A stretch of DNA of 64,000 nucleotides, from the NCBI GenBank assembly GCA_002350615.1, contig DEFD01000032.1, forward strand, positions 1-64,000, given 5' to 3'. This DNA is from Bacteroidales bacterium UBA2861. Lineage in GTDB: Bacteria; Bacteroidota; Bacteroidia; Bacteroidales; UBA932. A program made the position numbers and the translations under genes. Within the stretch, counting starts at the first letter, position 1. Every line of letters begins with the position of its first letter. The notes under the pieces are model-generated. The model had not been told where the DNA came from. It did not search any database and saw nothing but the letters and a program-made list of their open reading frames with translations. Shown here piece after piece: positions 56,085 through 64,000 of the stretch.

Positions 56085-57971
56085 CTACTGCTTTTCGTAC
56101 TGCTCTTTAAGCTGGGCGTACCAGGTCTGCATCACCGTAAAGGCTTTCTTCTTCTGCCCGTTCTCGGACACGAGGCCCTTGCGGTTGAAGTCGTCCTGAA
56201 TGCCGGTGAGGAAGCGTTTGGGACTGCGGAAGTCCTTGAGAATCCAGGGAGTGGTGCCGGCAAGGCCTTCGATGCGGGAAAGCATTGCGACATTCTTCTG
56301 ATAGAGATACTCCTGGTTTTCCTCGGTGAAACGCTGCATCTTGTCGCCGTGGCGTCCGGCAAGCGCTCCACCGCCGAACTCGGAGATGAAGACAGGCTTC
56401 TTGACCTCGAACACCCAGCTGACGCGGTCGCACTTGTCGGCGTCGCCGTCATACCAGCCGATGTACTGGTTGAAGCTCATGAGGTCCACCACCTGTGCGA
56501 GCGGGTCGTTGCAGGTGACCGTATTCTCGTTGATATAGGTTTTCTCCATGGCGGAGCTCACCAGACGGGTAGGGTCGAGTTCGTGGGCCTTGTTCACCAG
56601 TTTGGTGAGGAATTCGAGCCTGCCGGGCACGAGGGGCGTCTCGTTGGATACGCTCCAGATTATGATGTTGGCGCGGTTGCGGTCCCTGGTGATATTCTCG
56701 ATCAGCTGGTTCTCGGCATTGGCGTAGGTTTCGGGATTGTTCCAGTCGATATGCCAGTAAACAGGGATCTCGGACCAGACCATGATTCCCATCTCTTCCG
56801 CGGCGCGCACCATGTTCTCGTTGTGAGGATAGTGTGCCAGACGCACGAAGTTGCCGTTCATTTCCTTAACCCATCCGAGAAGTGTCTGGGCGTCGGCTTT
56901 GCTGCTGGCCCTGCCGCCTGCGTTGAAGGGTTTTTCTTCATGTACGCTGACCCCACGGCAGAAAATCTTCTTTCCGTTGAGATAGAGTTCGTTCCCACGG
57001 GCTTCGATGGTACGGAAGCCGACCCTGTCCTCGATCTTATCATCCGCAGTAGCGAGGCTCAGGTTGTAAAGTTTGGGGAATTCGGGGCTCCAGAGGGTCG
57101 CCTTGGCTTTGAATTCGAAGCGTGCGAAGCCGTTTTCATCGGTGGTAACCTGCTTGTTCACCTTAAGTTCGGGAATCTGCAGGGTTACGGTCTGAACCGC
57201 CTTGGGGCCGTCCAGCTGTATCCAGCCTTCGATCGTGTGGCCGTAACGCTTGATTTCCGCAGCCGCTTTCTTTTCGGCCTTGGCATTGGCGGGTGCCGGC
57301 ATCTTCTTCAGTCGGATGCAATAGTCGCGGATGAAAGTCTCGGGTGTTTCCACGATGCATACGCTGCGGGTGATTCCACCGTAATTCCACCAGTCATAGG
57401 TAGTGGTGGGGACATCCTGGGGATGCCTGCGGTTGTCCACCTTGACTACAAGGGAATTGGCTCCTTCGCGGAGCAGGTCCGTGATTTCATAGTTGAACGG
57501 GGTGAATCCGCCGATATGCTTGCCGAGGATGCTGCCGTTAAGACCTGCAACGCTGGCGTAGTTGGCGGCTCCGAAATACACGAAATAGCGTTTCCCGGGC
57601 TTTTTTGCCTGTTCAAAGGTCTTACGGTACCACACGGTGCCCTCGTAACGATAGAGGTCCATGCGCTGGGTATTCCAGTCGCCGGGAACCTTCATCACCG
57701 GGGCTGCGTCGAAGTCGTATTCCACCAGGGTGGTCTCATCCTGGAAGAAGTGACGGTCCTGAAAGAAAGTCTGTTTGAGCGGTTTCGGTTTTCCGCGATA
57801 GTTATATGCGCCTTCCTCATAGAGATCTACGAGGGTATTCCACTCACCGTCAAGGGAATAAGTTGTCCTTGCTCCGATATTGGTGAGCTGCGGGTAAGGT
57901 GCGGGTTCCTGAGAGTAGGCAAGGCCGGCTGCAAGGAGCAGCGCCGCCGTTGCGATAAAAAAGTGTTTCAT
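56085..57971 (-). CDS. GH2 family glycoside hydrolase, beta-glucuronidase-like
   Basis: 628 residues, signal peptide ending AYSQ. Sugar-binding jelly roll (YFGAANYASVAGLNGSILG), immunoglobulin-like middle domain, and a TIM barrel starting FCRGVSVHEEKPF. The acid/base Glu is in WSVSNETP (about 443) and the nucleophile Glu in FISEFGGG (about 531). Length and the layout match bacterial beta-glucuronidases more than beta-galactosidases. It is 4 nt after nfnB and 3 nt before the heparinase-like gene. Confidence 0.88.
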   Translation of the reverse strand: MKHFFIATAALLLAAGLAYSQEPAPYPQLTNIGARTTYSLDGEWNTLVDLYEEGAYNYRGKPKPLKQTFFQDRHFFQDETTLVEYDFDAAPVMKVPGDWNTQRMDLYRYEGTVWYRKTFEQAKKPGKRYFVYFGAANYASVAGLNGSILGKHIGGFTPFNYEITDLLREGANSLVVKVDNRRHPQDVPTTTYDWWNYGGITRSVCIVETPETFIRDYCIRLKKMPAPANAKAEKKAAAEIKRYGHTIEGWIQLDGPKAVQTVTLQIPELKVNKQVTTDENGFARFEFKAKATLWSPEFPKLYNLSLATADDKIEDRVGFRTIEARGNELYLNGKKIFCRGVSVHEEKPFNAGGRASSKADAQTLLGWVKEMNGNFVRLAHYPHNENMVRAAEEMGIMVWSEIPVYWHIDWNNPETYANAENQLIENITRDRNRANIIIWSVSNETPLVPGRLEFLTKLVNKAHELDPTRLVSSAMEKTYINENTVTCNDPLAQVVDLMSFNQYIGWYDGDADKCDRVSWVFEVKKPVFISEFGGGALAGRHGDKMQRFTEENQEYLYQKNVAMLSRIEGLAGTTPWILKDFRSPKRFLTGIQDDFNRKGLVSENGQKKKAFTVMQTWYAQLKEQYEKQ

Positions 57972-57975
57972 AATA

Positions 57976-59496
57976 TCAGTTTTTGTTCTTCAAGTATTCG
58001 TGAATTGCCGCTGCTGCTTTGCGTCCGGCTCCCATCGCGAGGATTACCGTAGCGGCGCCGGTGACGGCATCGCCTCCGGCAAAGATGCCGGGGCGCGTGG
58101 TCGCGCCCGCCTCGTCGGCGACGAGGCCACCGCGCCGCGTTGTCTCAAGACCGGCGGTAGTACGTGCGATGAGGGGGTTGGGAGCTGTTCCGAGTGCCAT
58201 GATCACAGTGTCGGCCGGCACTTCGAATTCACTCCCGGGGATGGGAACGGGGCTGCGGCGGCCGCTTTCATCGGGCTCGCCAAGCTCCATGCGGATGCAC
58301 TTCAGGGCACGCACGCGGCCTTTCTCGTCGCCCAGTACCTCGACGGGATTGGTGAGCATAAGGAATTCTATGCCTTCCTCCCTGGCGTGATGCACTTCCT
58401 CCTTGCGGGCGGGAAGTTCCACCTCCGTGCGCCTGTAAACGATGCTGGTATGGGCGCCGAGACGCAGCGCGGTCCTGGCCGCATCCATGGCGACGTTGCC
58501 TCCGCCTACCACGCAGACACGCTCTCCGGCGCGGATTGGCGTGAGATAGTCGTCACGATAGGCTTTCATGAGATTGCTGCGTGTCAGGAATTCGTTGGCG
58601 GAGAAAACACCGTTGTAGTTCTCTCCGGGGATGCCCATGAACTTGGGGAGTCCGGCTCCGGTGCCTACGAACACCGCATCGAAGCCTTCATTGTCCAGAA
58701 GGCCGTCGATGGTGACGGTGCGTCCCACTATCACGTCGCATTCTATTTTCACTCCGAGTGCTCGGACTTCGTCTATCTCCTTTTTCAGCACCTTTTCCTT
58801 CGGCAGACGGAATTCGGGGATGCCGTATTCCAGAACGCCTCCTGGTTTGTGAAGGGCCTCGAAAATGGTGACGTCGTAACCCCATTTGGCAAGGTCGCTG
58901 GCGCAGGCGAGGCCGGCAGGGCCGGAGCCGATCACGGCGACGGCGCGACGGGCTTGCTTCGCAGGGAGTTCGCCGGCTTTGTCGCTGACTGTACTCTCCT
59001 GAGCCGACGGGTTTGCTCCGCAGGGACGTGCCGCCCGCGGCCCGGAAGCGGGGGGACCGCCGGCCAAGCCGGTGGTGGGGTGAGGCGAAGCCGAACTCCC
59101 TGCGGAGCAAGCCTCGTCGGCAAAGGAATTGTCGGCGACAAAGCGCTCCAACTTGCCGATGGCAACCGGCTCGAACTTCACTCCGAGCACGCACTGTCCC
59201 TCGCACTGCGTTTCCTGCGGGCATACTCGGCCGCAAACGGCAGGCAGGGAAGAATCGCGGGCTATTATCGCCGCGGCGCCGGGTATATCGCCGGCGGCAA
59301 CCCTTTCAATGAAATCGGGTATCTGGATATTCACGGGGCAGCCCTGCACACAGCGGGGATTCTTGCAATGCAGGCAGCGGGAAGCCTCGAGCATTGCCTC
59401 TTCCAGGTTGTAGCCGTAACAGACTTCTTCAAAATTGCGGGCGCGGACCTTGGGGTCCTGTTCACGCACCGGCACACGCGGAATCCTATTTGCCAT
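57976..59496 (-). CDS. nfnB: NfnB-type/GltD-like flavoprotein subunit with in-frame repeat insertion
   Basis: 506 residues from the ATG at 59496. The longer frame from 59529 is disfavoured because MANRIPRVPVREQDP is the usual start. Iron-sulfur cysteines are in CLHCKNPRCVQGCPVNIQIP and CGRVCPQETQCEGQCV. FAD-binding GSGPAGLACAS is at about 189, and the NADP-binding GGGNVAMDAAR follows. The family is annotated as GltA/NADPH-glutamate synthase small chain; pairing with the adjacent ferredoxin reductase-like gene fits the electron-bifurcating NfnAB transhydrogenase. Residues about 128-182 are a Pro/Ala/Gly-rich insert coded by an inverted-repeat element and absent from typical relatives. The frame stays open, so the protein is probably made. 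Confidence 0.88.
   Translation of the reverse strand: MANRIPRVPVREQDPKVRARNFEEVCYGYNLEEAMLEASRCLHCKNPRCVQGCPVNIQIPDFIERVAAGDIPGAAAIIARDSSLPAVCGRVCPQETQCEGQCVLGVKFEPVAIGKLERFVADNSFADEACSAGSSASPHPTTGLAGGPPASGPRAARPCGANPSAQESTVSDKAGELPAKQARRAVAVIGSGPAGLACASDLAKWGYDVTIFEALHKPGGVLEYGIPEFRLPKEKVLKKEIDEVRALGVKIECDVIVGRTVTIDGLLDNEGFDAVFVGTGAGLPKFMGIPGENYNGVFSANEFLTRSNLMKAYRDDYLTPIRAGERVCVVGGGNVAMDAARTALRLGAHTSIVYRRTEVELPARKEEVHHAREEGIEFLMLTNPVEVLGDEKGRVRALKCIRMELGEPDESGRRSPVPIPGSEFEVPADTVIMALGTAPNPLIARTTAGLETTRRGGLVADEAGATTRPGIFAGGDAVTGAATVILAMGAGRKAAAAIHEYLKNKN
58951..59113. repeat. Inverted-repeat element inserted in frame within nfnB
   Basis: GGCTTGCTTCGCAGGGAGTT at 58951-58970 recurs in inverse orientation at 59094-59113 with one mismatch, and the match runs on for two more bases (21 of 22 overall). 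A third, shorter copy, TTTGCTCCGCAGGGA, is at 59012-59026 in direct orientation. The span between is very GC-rich. It sits at the junction between the iron-sulfur and flavin domains of NfnB, where relatives have a short linker. It looks like a small palindromic mobile element, but no transposase or other copy outside this gene was noticed. Confidence 0.65.
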
Positions 59497-60322
59497 TTGC
59501 GAGAGCCTCCTCCTCTTTATATTGTGCATTGCGCCTCATGGCCTCGTCGAAATCTACGAGAGTACCGTCGAATTCGGGACCGTCCACACAGGCGAATTTT
59601 GTCTTGCCGTCCACGCTGAGCCTGCAGGCGCCGCACATTCCGGTGCCGTCAACCATCAGCGTATTCATGCTCACCATTATGGGGATGCCGAGTTTCTTGC
59701 AGCTCAGGGTGGCGAACTTCATCATTATCATCGGGCCGATGGCCACGGCGTTGGTATAGCTCTTCCCTTCGGCCACAAGCGCCTCCAGTTGAGCCGTTCC
59801 CACGCCTTTAAAGCCCTGGGAGCCGTCGTCGGTGCAGATGTAGAGATTGTCGCAGGCGCCGCGGAACTCATCTTCATAGATGATGAGGTCTTTGTTGCGT
59901 GCGCCCACGATGACATCCACCGCCACGCCCCTCTCGTGCAGCCACTTGGCCTGCGGATATACGGGAGCCGTGCCGAGTCCTCCGCCGATGAACACATAGC
60001 GTTTCCCTGCAAGTTCTTCCGGACTCATGGACACGAAATCCGACGGATTCCCGAGAGGGCCGGCAAGGTCGGCGAAGCTGTCGCCCTCCTTATAGTCGTC
60101 CACCATCTTCCTTGTGGAAAGACCGATAGGCTGGACAACTATGGTTACCGTACCTGCTTCCCTGTCAAAATCACTGATAGTGAGTGGGATACGTTCCCCT
60201 TTTTCATCCGAGCGCACAATCAGGAACTGTCCCGGAAGTGCGGCCCGGGCTATGCGCGGAGCCTCAACGACCATCTTGCAGATGGTGGGATTGAGCATCC
60301 GCTTTTCCAATATCTTGAACAT
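59486..60322 (-). CDS. nfnA: NfnA-type ferredoxin-NADP reductase-like subunit
   Basis: 278 residues. An FAD-binding beta-barrel (RIPLTISDFD) is followed by a NAD-binding fold (FIGGGLGTAPVYPQ) and a C-terminal [2Fe-2S] cysteine set (GMCGACRLSVDGKTKFACVDG). The layout is that of PyrK/sulfide-dehydrogenase-like proteins and of NfnA. It overlaps nfnB by 11 nt on the same strand, as expected for the two subunits of a reduced ferredoxin:NADP oxidoreductase complex in the cytoplasm. Confidence 0.88.
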   Translation of the reverse strand: MFKILEKRMLNPTICKMVVEAPRIARAALPGQFLIVRSDEKGERIPLTISDFDREAGTVTIVVQPIGLSTRKMVDDYKEGDSFADLAGPLGNPSDFVSMSPEELAGKRYVFIGGGLGTAPVYPQAKWLHERGVAVDVIVGARNKDLIIYEDEFRGACDNLYICTDDGSQGFKGVGTAQLEALVAEGKSYTNAVAIGPMIMMKFATLSCKKLGIPIMVSMNTLMVDGTGMCGACRLSVDGKTKFACVDGPEFDGTLVDFDEAMRRNAQYKEEEALANGK

Positions 60323-60341
60323 CCCTGTAAACGGTTTACAG

Positions 60342-62396
60342 TTAGAGATTTATTTCTTTTTCGAGTTTCACGTCTTCTGCAGATGCGGCAACCTGAATCT
60401 TGTAGGCGCCTGCATCTACGGTCCAGTCATGGGCTGACTCGTCGTAGCGGGCGAAAGCGTTGCGGTCGAGATGGATTTTCACGCTCGCGCTCTTGCCGGG
60501 GGCGAGTTTCACCTTTTCGTATCCTTTGAGTTCGCGAACCGGGCGGAGCACGGGGGCGTTCTGGGGAGCGACATAAACCTGAGCCACTTCAGCGGCCTCT
60601 GTCTTTCCGGTGTTGGTGAGAGTAAAGCTCACGTCAAAGCCGTTTTCCGCAGGAACCACGGCGATATCGGAATAGCTGAAAGTACTGTAGGTGAGGCCGT
60701 ATCCGAACGGATAGAGGGGTTTTACGCCGAAATGCTCAGCACCGCGGTAGCCAAGGAAAATGCCCTCGCCATACTCGCTGAAATCATACTGATGCCTGCC
60801 GCTGCGGGGGTGACGTGCGGCCTTGCCATACCACTTCTGGGCAGGGTTGGCCTTGAGGGAACCCCAGAATGTGAAAGGAAGCCTTCCGGACGGGGACACC
60901 TTTCCGCTGAGGATCGCGGCGATCGCATTGCCGCCTTCCTGGCCGGGATACCAGTCGAGGATGATGGCTTTCACCTTGTCGGCCCAGGGGGCGATATCGA
61001 ATTCGCCGCCGGAGTTGGCCACCACGATGATGTTCTTGTTGTATTTGGAAACAGTCTCCACCAGGTCGTTCTGAGTGCGGTACAGACCATAGCTGCGGTC
61101 GCGGCCTTCGGATTCGCTGTCGCGGTCGAAACCAAGGGAGAGCACTACGACGGAAGCCTTCTTAAGTGTTTCAGGATCAGGGGAACCGAGGAATTTGACA
61201 GGATAGTTCTTGCCAAGGTTCTGGAGTCCGTCCATAAGCGTAACGCCCTTTCCGTCTTCGGGATTCACCCAACCGGAACCGCCGCCGCACACGATATTGT
61301 TAGCATTGGGGCCAAGCACCGCGATGAGGTTCTTCTTTCCGGGCTTGAGAGGGAGGATTCCATCTTCGTTCTTGAGAAGCACGGGGCCCTCGAGGGCGAT
61401 TTCGTATGCACGCTTCTGAGAAAGCGTCGCATCCTCGGCAGCGGGATCCGGATCAAGTTTGTTGTCCAGGAAACCGTATGCGCTGAATGACTGCAGGATA
61501 TGCATGCATTTTTCATCGAGGTCGGATTCGGTGATCACCCCGTTCTCGAGAAGGGCCTTCACGGCTTCGGGACGGGTCACGTATGCAGAGGGCATCTCCA
61601 GGTCCACGCCGCCTTTTATGAAATCGACGGTATTGTAGGTGGAGGTCCAGTCGGTCATCACGATGCCTTCAAAGCCCCATTTGCGGAGGTTCTCCCTGAC
61701 AAGCCAGGGATTCTCTGCGGCATGCACCCCGTTGATGGGGTTATAGCTGGTCATGACGGCGCCGACACCGGCCTCTTCCACCGCCTTGCGGAATGTCGGG
61801 AAGTAGATTTCATTTATGGTACGCTCGTCGGCATTGGAGCTCACGCCGTGGCGGTCGTATTCCTGCTGATTGAGGGCGAAATGCTTGATGGTGGCCATAA
61901 CGCCTTCGTTCTGCATACCCTGGATATAGCTGGAAGCTGTTTCGCTGGCGAGGTAGGGATCCTCCCCGTAATACTCGAAATTGCGTCCGCAAAGGGCTGA
62001 ACGATAAATATTTACACCAGGGCCAAGCATAATCTGCACCCCGTGGGCCTTAGCCGCGCATCCGATACCGGCACCCATTTCACGCACGGCGGCACGGTTC
62101 CAGGAAGCGGCGGCGGAAACACCGCAGGGGAAGAACGTACTGCGAATGGTCTTGCCGTTCACATTGCGCACTCCCTGAGGGCCGTCTGCCATGGTGATGG
62201 AAGGGATTCCGAGACGCTCCACCGCATAGGTGTGGAAGGCGTCGATTTTCCCGGAGATGAAATTGATCTTCTCATCCAATGTCATTTTAGAGACAAGGTC
62301 GGCAGCACGGTCTTTGTCCGCCTGTTTGATTGCAGGGGCCGCCAGCGCTGAGACTGCAGCCGAAAGCATGGCAAGTGTAATGATAATTCTTTTCAT
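60342..62396 (-). CDS. GH3 family glycoside hydrolase (beta-glucosidase type)
   Basis: 684 residues with a signal peptide (LAMLSAAVSALA). The TIM-barrel domain has LGIPSITMADGPQGVR, LGPGVNIYRSALCGRNFEYYGEDP, ATIKHFALNQQE and the nucleophile Asp in GIVMTDW (about 248). The second alpha/beta domain carries GPNANNIVCGGGSGWV, and a fibronectin-like C-terminal domain ends the chain (VYVAPQNAPVLRPVRELKGYEK). GH3 enzymes remove terminal beta-linked sugars. It starts 9 nt after tsaE and ends 19 nt before nfnA. Confidence 0.92.
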   Translation of the reverse strand: MKRIIITLAMLSAAVSALAAPAIKQADKDRAADLVSKMTLDEKINFISGKIDAFHTYAVERLGIPSITMADGPQGVRNVNGKTIRSTFFPCGVSAAASWNRAAVREMGAGIGCAAKAHGVQIMLGPGVNIYRSALCGRNFEYYGEDPYLASETASSYIQGMQNEGVMATIKHFALNQQEYDRHGVSSNADERTINEIYFPTFRKAVEEAGVGAVMTSYNPINGVHAAENPWLVRENLRKWGFEGIVMTDWTSTYNTVDFIKGGVDLEMPSAYVTRPEAVKALLENGVITESDLDEKCMHILQSFSAYGFLDNKLDPDPAAEDATLSQKRAYEIALEGPVLLKNEDGILPLKPGKKNLIAVLGPNANNIVCGGGSGWVNPEDGKGVTLMDGLQNLGKNYPVKFLGSPDPETLKKASVVVLSLGFDRDSESEGRDRSYGLYRTQNDLVETVSKYNKNIIVVANSGGEFDIAPWADKVKAIILDWYPGQEGGNAIAAILSGKVSPSGRLPFTFWGSLKANPAQKWYGKAARHPRSGRHQYDFSEYGEGIFLGYRGAEHFGVKPLYPFGYGLTYSTFSYSDIAVVPAENGFDVSFTLTNTGKTEAAEVAQVYVAPQNAPVLRPVRELKGYEKVKLAPGKSASVKIHLDRNAFARYDESAHDWTVDAGAYKIQVAASAEDVKLEKEINL

Positions 62397-62405
62397 ATAT
62401 CTTAA

Positions 62406-62840
62406 TTATTGGTTATCTGTCCATTCAAGGGTCCTTGCTCCGTCCGGTTCCACTTCGATCCTGACGCGCAGGGTTTCCTCCGGAAGGAGGTCTTCGATAT
62501 TTTCGGGCCACTCCATAATGCAAAGCGCACCGGAATCCACATAATCGTAGAAACCGATGTCCAGCGCTTCGCGGATGGAGGATATCCGGTAGAAATCAAA
62601 ATGGTAGAGCGGCTCTCCGTCCGCCATGCGATATTCATTGACGATTGCGAAAGTGGGCGAGCCGACGGCATCTTCCCGAACGCCCAGCACACGGCAGAGA
62701 GCCGTGGTGAATGTGGTTTTGCCCGCACCCATCTTCCCGTAGAGCGCAATTATCCTGCTGTGCGCGGTCTGATCCAGGAACTCTCTGGCCGCCGCGTCAA
62801 GGCACTCCTGATTCTTGATTTTTATTCTGTGCAGGCCCAT
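62406..62840 (-). CDS. tsaE: TsaE, tRNA threonylcarbamoyladenosine biosynthesis ATPase
   Basis: 144 residues from the ATG at 62840, chosen because it follows the -7 box (62855-62848) while the open frame upstream to 62885 would not. Walker A is ALYGKMGAGKTTF, then SPTFAIVNEY and YHFDFYRI, all typical of TsaE. It works with TsaB and TsaD on t6A37 of tRNAs. It is first in the minus-strand run. Confidence 0.93.
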   Translation of the reverse strand: MGLHRIKIKNQECLDAAAREFLDQTAHSRIIALYGKMGAGKTTFTTALCRVLGVREDAVGSPTFAIVNEYRMADGEPLYHFDFYRISSIREALDIGFYDYVDSGALCIMEWPENIEDLLPEETLRVRIEVEPDGARTLEWTDNQ

Positions 62841-62847
62841 CAGACTA

Positions 62848-62868
62848 CAAATATAATAATTATCTTTG
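62848..62868. promoter_or_regulatory. Back-to-back promoter boxes for tsaE and the DUF4491 gene
   Basis: TATATTTG on the minus strand (62855-62848) leaves only a 7-nt leader to tsaE. TATCTTTG on the plus strand (62861-62868) precedes the DUF4491 gene by 22 nt. The -33 elements are poor on both sides. Confidence 0.5.
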
Positions 62869-62890
62869 CAGCATACAATATTCATTCGAC

Positions 62891-63262
62891 ATGAACTGGA
62901 ACGGAATCATTCTCGGCGCAGCCGTATTTCTCATCATAGGCATCTGCCATCCGATAGTCATAAAAATGGAGTACCACTGGGGCAAGAAGAGCTGGTGGGT
63001 GCTGTTCGCGGCGGGACTTTGCTTCGCGGCGGCATCCCTTTTCCTTCGCGGCATCCTGCCTTCCACCATACTTGGCGCCGCTGCCTTCTCCTGCTTCTGG
63101 GGCATACACGAGATCCTTTCCCAGGAGATGCGCGTGCTTCGCGGATGGTTCCCTGAAAATCCGGCAAGGCACGAGTATTATGAAAGAAGAAGGAAGGAGC
63201 TGGGCGACAAGATCGGCCCTACCCCTTCCCATGTGCATCTGCGCGATAAGATCCGCAGTTGA
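62891..63262 (+). CDS. DUF4491 family small membrane protein
   Basis: 123 residues with three predicted membrane helices (GIILGAAVFLIIGICHPIVI, WWVLFAAGLCFAAASLFL, STILGAAAFSCFWGIHEI) and a charged C-terminal tail (HEYYERRRKELGDK). The pattern fits the DUF4491 proteins of Bacteroidota. Function unknown. The gene is divergent from tsaE. Confidence 0.78.
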   Translation: MNWNGIILGAAVFLIIGICHPIVIKMEYHWGKKSWWVLFAAGLCFAAASLFLRGILPSTILGAAAFSCFWGIHEILSQEMRVLRGWFPENPARHEYYERRRKELGDKIGPTPSHVHLRDKIRS

Positions 63263-63366
63263 AGTTCTTGTCCTGAAAGTCCGTCGCCGCACAGGCAGGC
63301 CGGACCGCTTCCGGCATTATCGGATCGAGGCCGGAGCATCGGGCCCCGTTTATTTTCAAATATCGC

Positions 63367-63374
63367 TATATTTG
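63367..63374 (+). promoter_or_regulatory. Promoter -7 box before the DUF389 gene
   Basis: TATATTTG ends only 5 nt before the ATG at 63380, which would give a nearly leaderless transcript. No clear TTTG element is seen upstream. Confidence 0.45.
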
Positions 63375-63379
63375 CACTT

Positions 63380-64000
63380 ATGAGAAAAATCTGGGAACAG
63401 CTGATTGCATACATCAGGCTCACCGCGAATATCTCCGAACAGGTAGATACCGACGCCGCGGAGGAAAGCATAAGGAAGAACATCTATTTCAAGGGTCCGA
63501 ACGTCTGGATCCTCGCTTTCTCCATCGTAATCGCGTCCGTTGGACTGAATGTGAATTCCACCGCCGTCATCATCGGCGCCATGCTCATTTCCCCGCTGAT
63601 GGGTCCTATCATCGGCACGGGACTCGGGCTTGGCATAAACGATCCGAAGCTTCTCGGGGACAGCCTCCGCAACCTACTGGTAATGGTGGTGATAAGCCTG
63701 TTGGCATCCACCCTTTATTTTATTCTCTCCCCTCTTAACCTCGTGAATCCCACGGAGTTGGAGGCGCGCACATCGCCCAGCATCTACGATGTCCTGATAG
63801 CCCTTTTCGGCGGGCTCGCTGGCATTCTGGAGCAGGCGCGCAAGGAAAAGGGCACCGTCCTTTCAGGGGTTGCGATCGCTACCGCCCTCATGCCGCCGCT
63901 CTGCACCGCGGGATACGGGCTCGCCAAGCTCAACGCCCACTTCTTCTTCGGGGCCATGGGGCTTTTCATGATAAACATGATCTTCATCACCCTGGCCACT
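63380..64000 (+). CDS. DUF389 family membrane protein, partial at the window end
   Basis: 207 codons are present and the frame runs off the window. A short cytoplasmic start is followed by membrane helices containing the family signature NSTAVIIGAMLISPLMGPIIG, then VMVVISLLASTLYFIL and ATALMPPLCTAGYGLA. DUF389 proteins are multi-pass membrane proteins of uncertain, possibly transport, function. The start at 63380 gives MRKIWEQLIAYIRL, consistent with the family. Confidence 0.85.
   Translation, partial: MRKIWEQLIAYIRLTANISEQVDTDAAEESIRKNIYFKGPNVWILAFSIVIASVGLNVNSTAVIIGAMLISPLMGPIIGTGLGLGINDPKLLGDSLRNLLVMVVISLLASTLYFILSPLNLVNPTELEARTSPSIYDVLIALFGGLAGILEQARKEKGTVLSGVAIATALMPPLCTAGYGLAKLNAHFFFGAMGLFMINMIFITLAT

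Noticed and set aside
55368..58052. An 894-codon open frame on the plus strand
   Set aside because: It lies opposite the heparinase-like and GH2 genes and crosses their boundary. The minus-strand genes have signal peptides and catalytic motifs; the plus-strand translation has none.
58000..59619. A 539-codon open frame on the plus strand
   Set aside because: It is antisense to nfnB and the end of nfnA, both of which have clear cofactor motifs.

Overview
The window is a contiguous piece of a Bacteroidota chromosome, most likely an uncultured gut-type Bacteroidales with fairly high GC. The basis is two SusC/SusD pairs, a dozen lipoproteins with short Bacteroidota-type signal peptides, fimbrillin-like and GLUG-type surface proteins, DUF4491 and DUF389 genes, and promoters of the Bacteroidota form (TTTG, about 19-21 nt, TAnnTTTG). 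I saw no tRNA, rRNA, CRISPR array, insertion sequence or phage gene. No stretch longer than 300 bases lacks a gene.

Region 1 (181-25337) is a divergent surface-protein and transport locus. On the minus strand are a two-module fibronectin-type lipoprotein, a 49-residue small protein and a large fimbrillin/GLUG-type lipoprotein. On the plus strand is one tight operon: SusC, SusD, a calcineurin-like phosphoesterase lipoprotein, a GLUG-SGNH hydrolase fusion, a small lipoprotein, a 1405-residue surface protein, a sn-glycerol-1-phosphate dehydrogenase (AraM/EgsA family) and a GlpT-type organophosphate antiporter. A LacI-type regulator follows. The combination suggests capture and breakdown of a glycerol-phosphate-bearing polymer (for example lipoteichoic acid or phosphoglycerol-decorated glycan), import of glycerol-1-phosphate and oxidation to dihydroxyacetone phosphate. 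This is an inference and is the most novel idea in the window.

Region 2 (25394-46859) is an alginate utilisation locus. It holds SusC/SusD, two IPT/TIG surface proteins with a shared C-terminal domain, two PL6 lyases, a PL17 oligoalginate lyase, a KdgF-like cupin, a hexuronate-type MFS carrier, an SDR reductase, a 46-residue small protein and a fimbrillin/beta-helix lipoprotein. A divergent pair (an alpha/beta esterase and a jelly-roll lyase-like lipoprotein) and a FadR-type GntR regulator follow. A palindrome with core TGGTnnACCA lies at the susC promoter and between the divergent pair, and a degenerate version precedes the GntR gene, which points to a local GntR regulon. KDG kinase and KDPG aldolase are not in the window.

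Region 3 (46993-54127) holds a Tricorn-like protease, uvrA overlapping its end, and a short uridine-kinase-like protein. Region 4 (54129-62840, minus strand) is one close-packed run: tsaE, a GH3 enzyme, nfnA, nfnB, a GH2 enzyme and a heparinase-II/III-like protein. nfnB carries an in-frame inverted-repeat insertion. The window ends with DUF4491 and the start of a DUF389 membrane protein.
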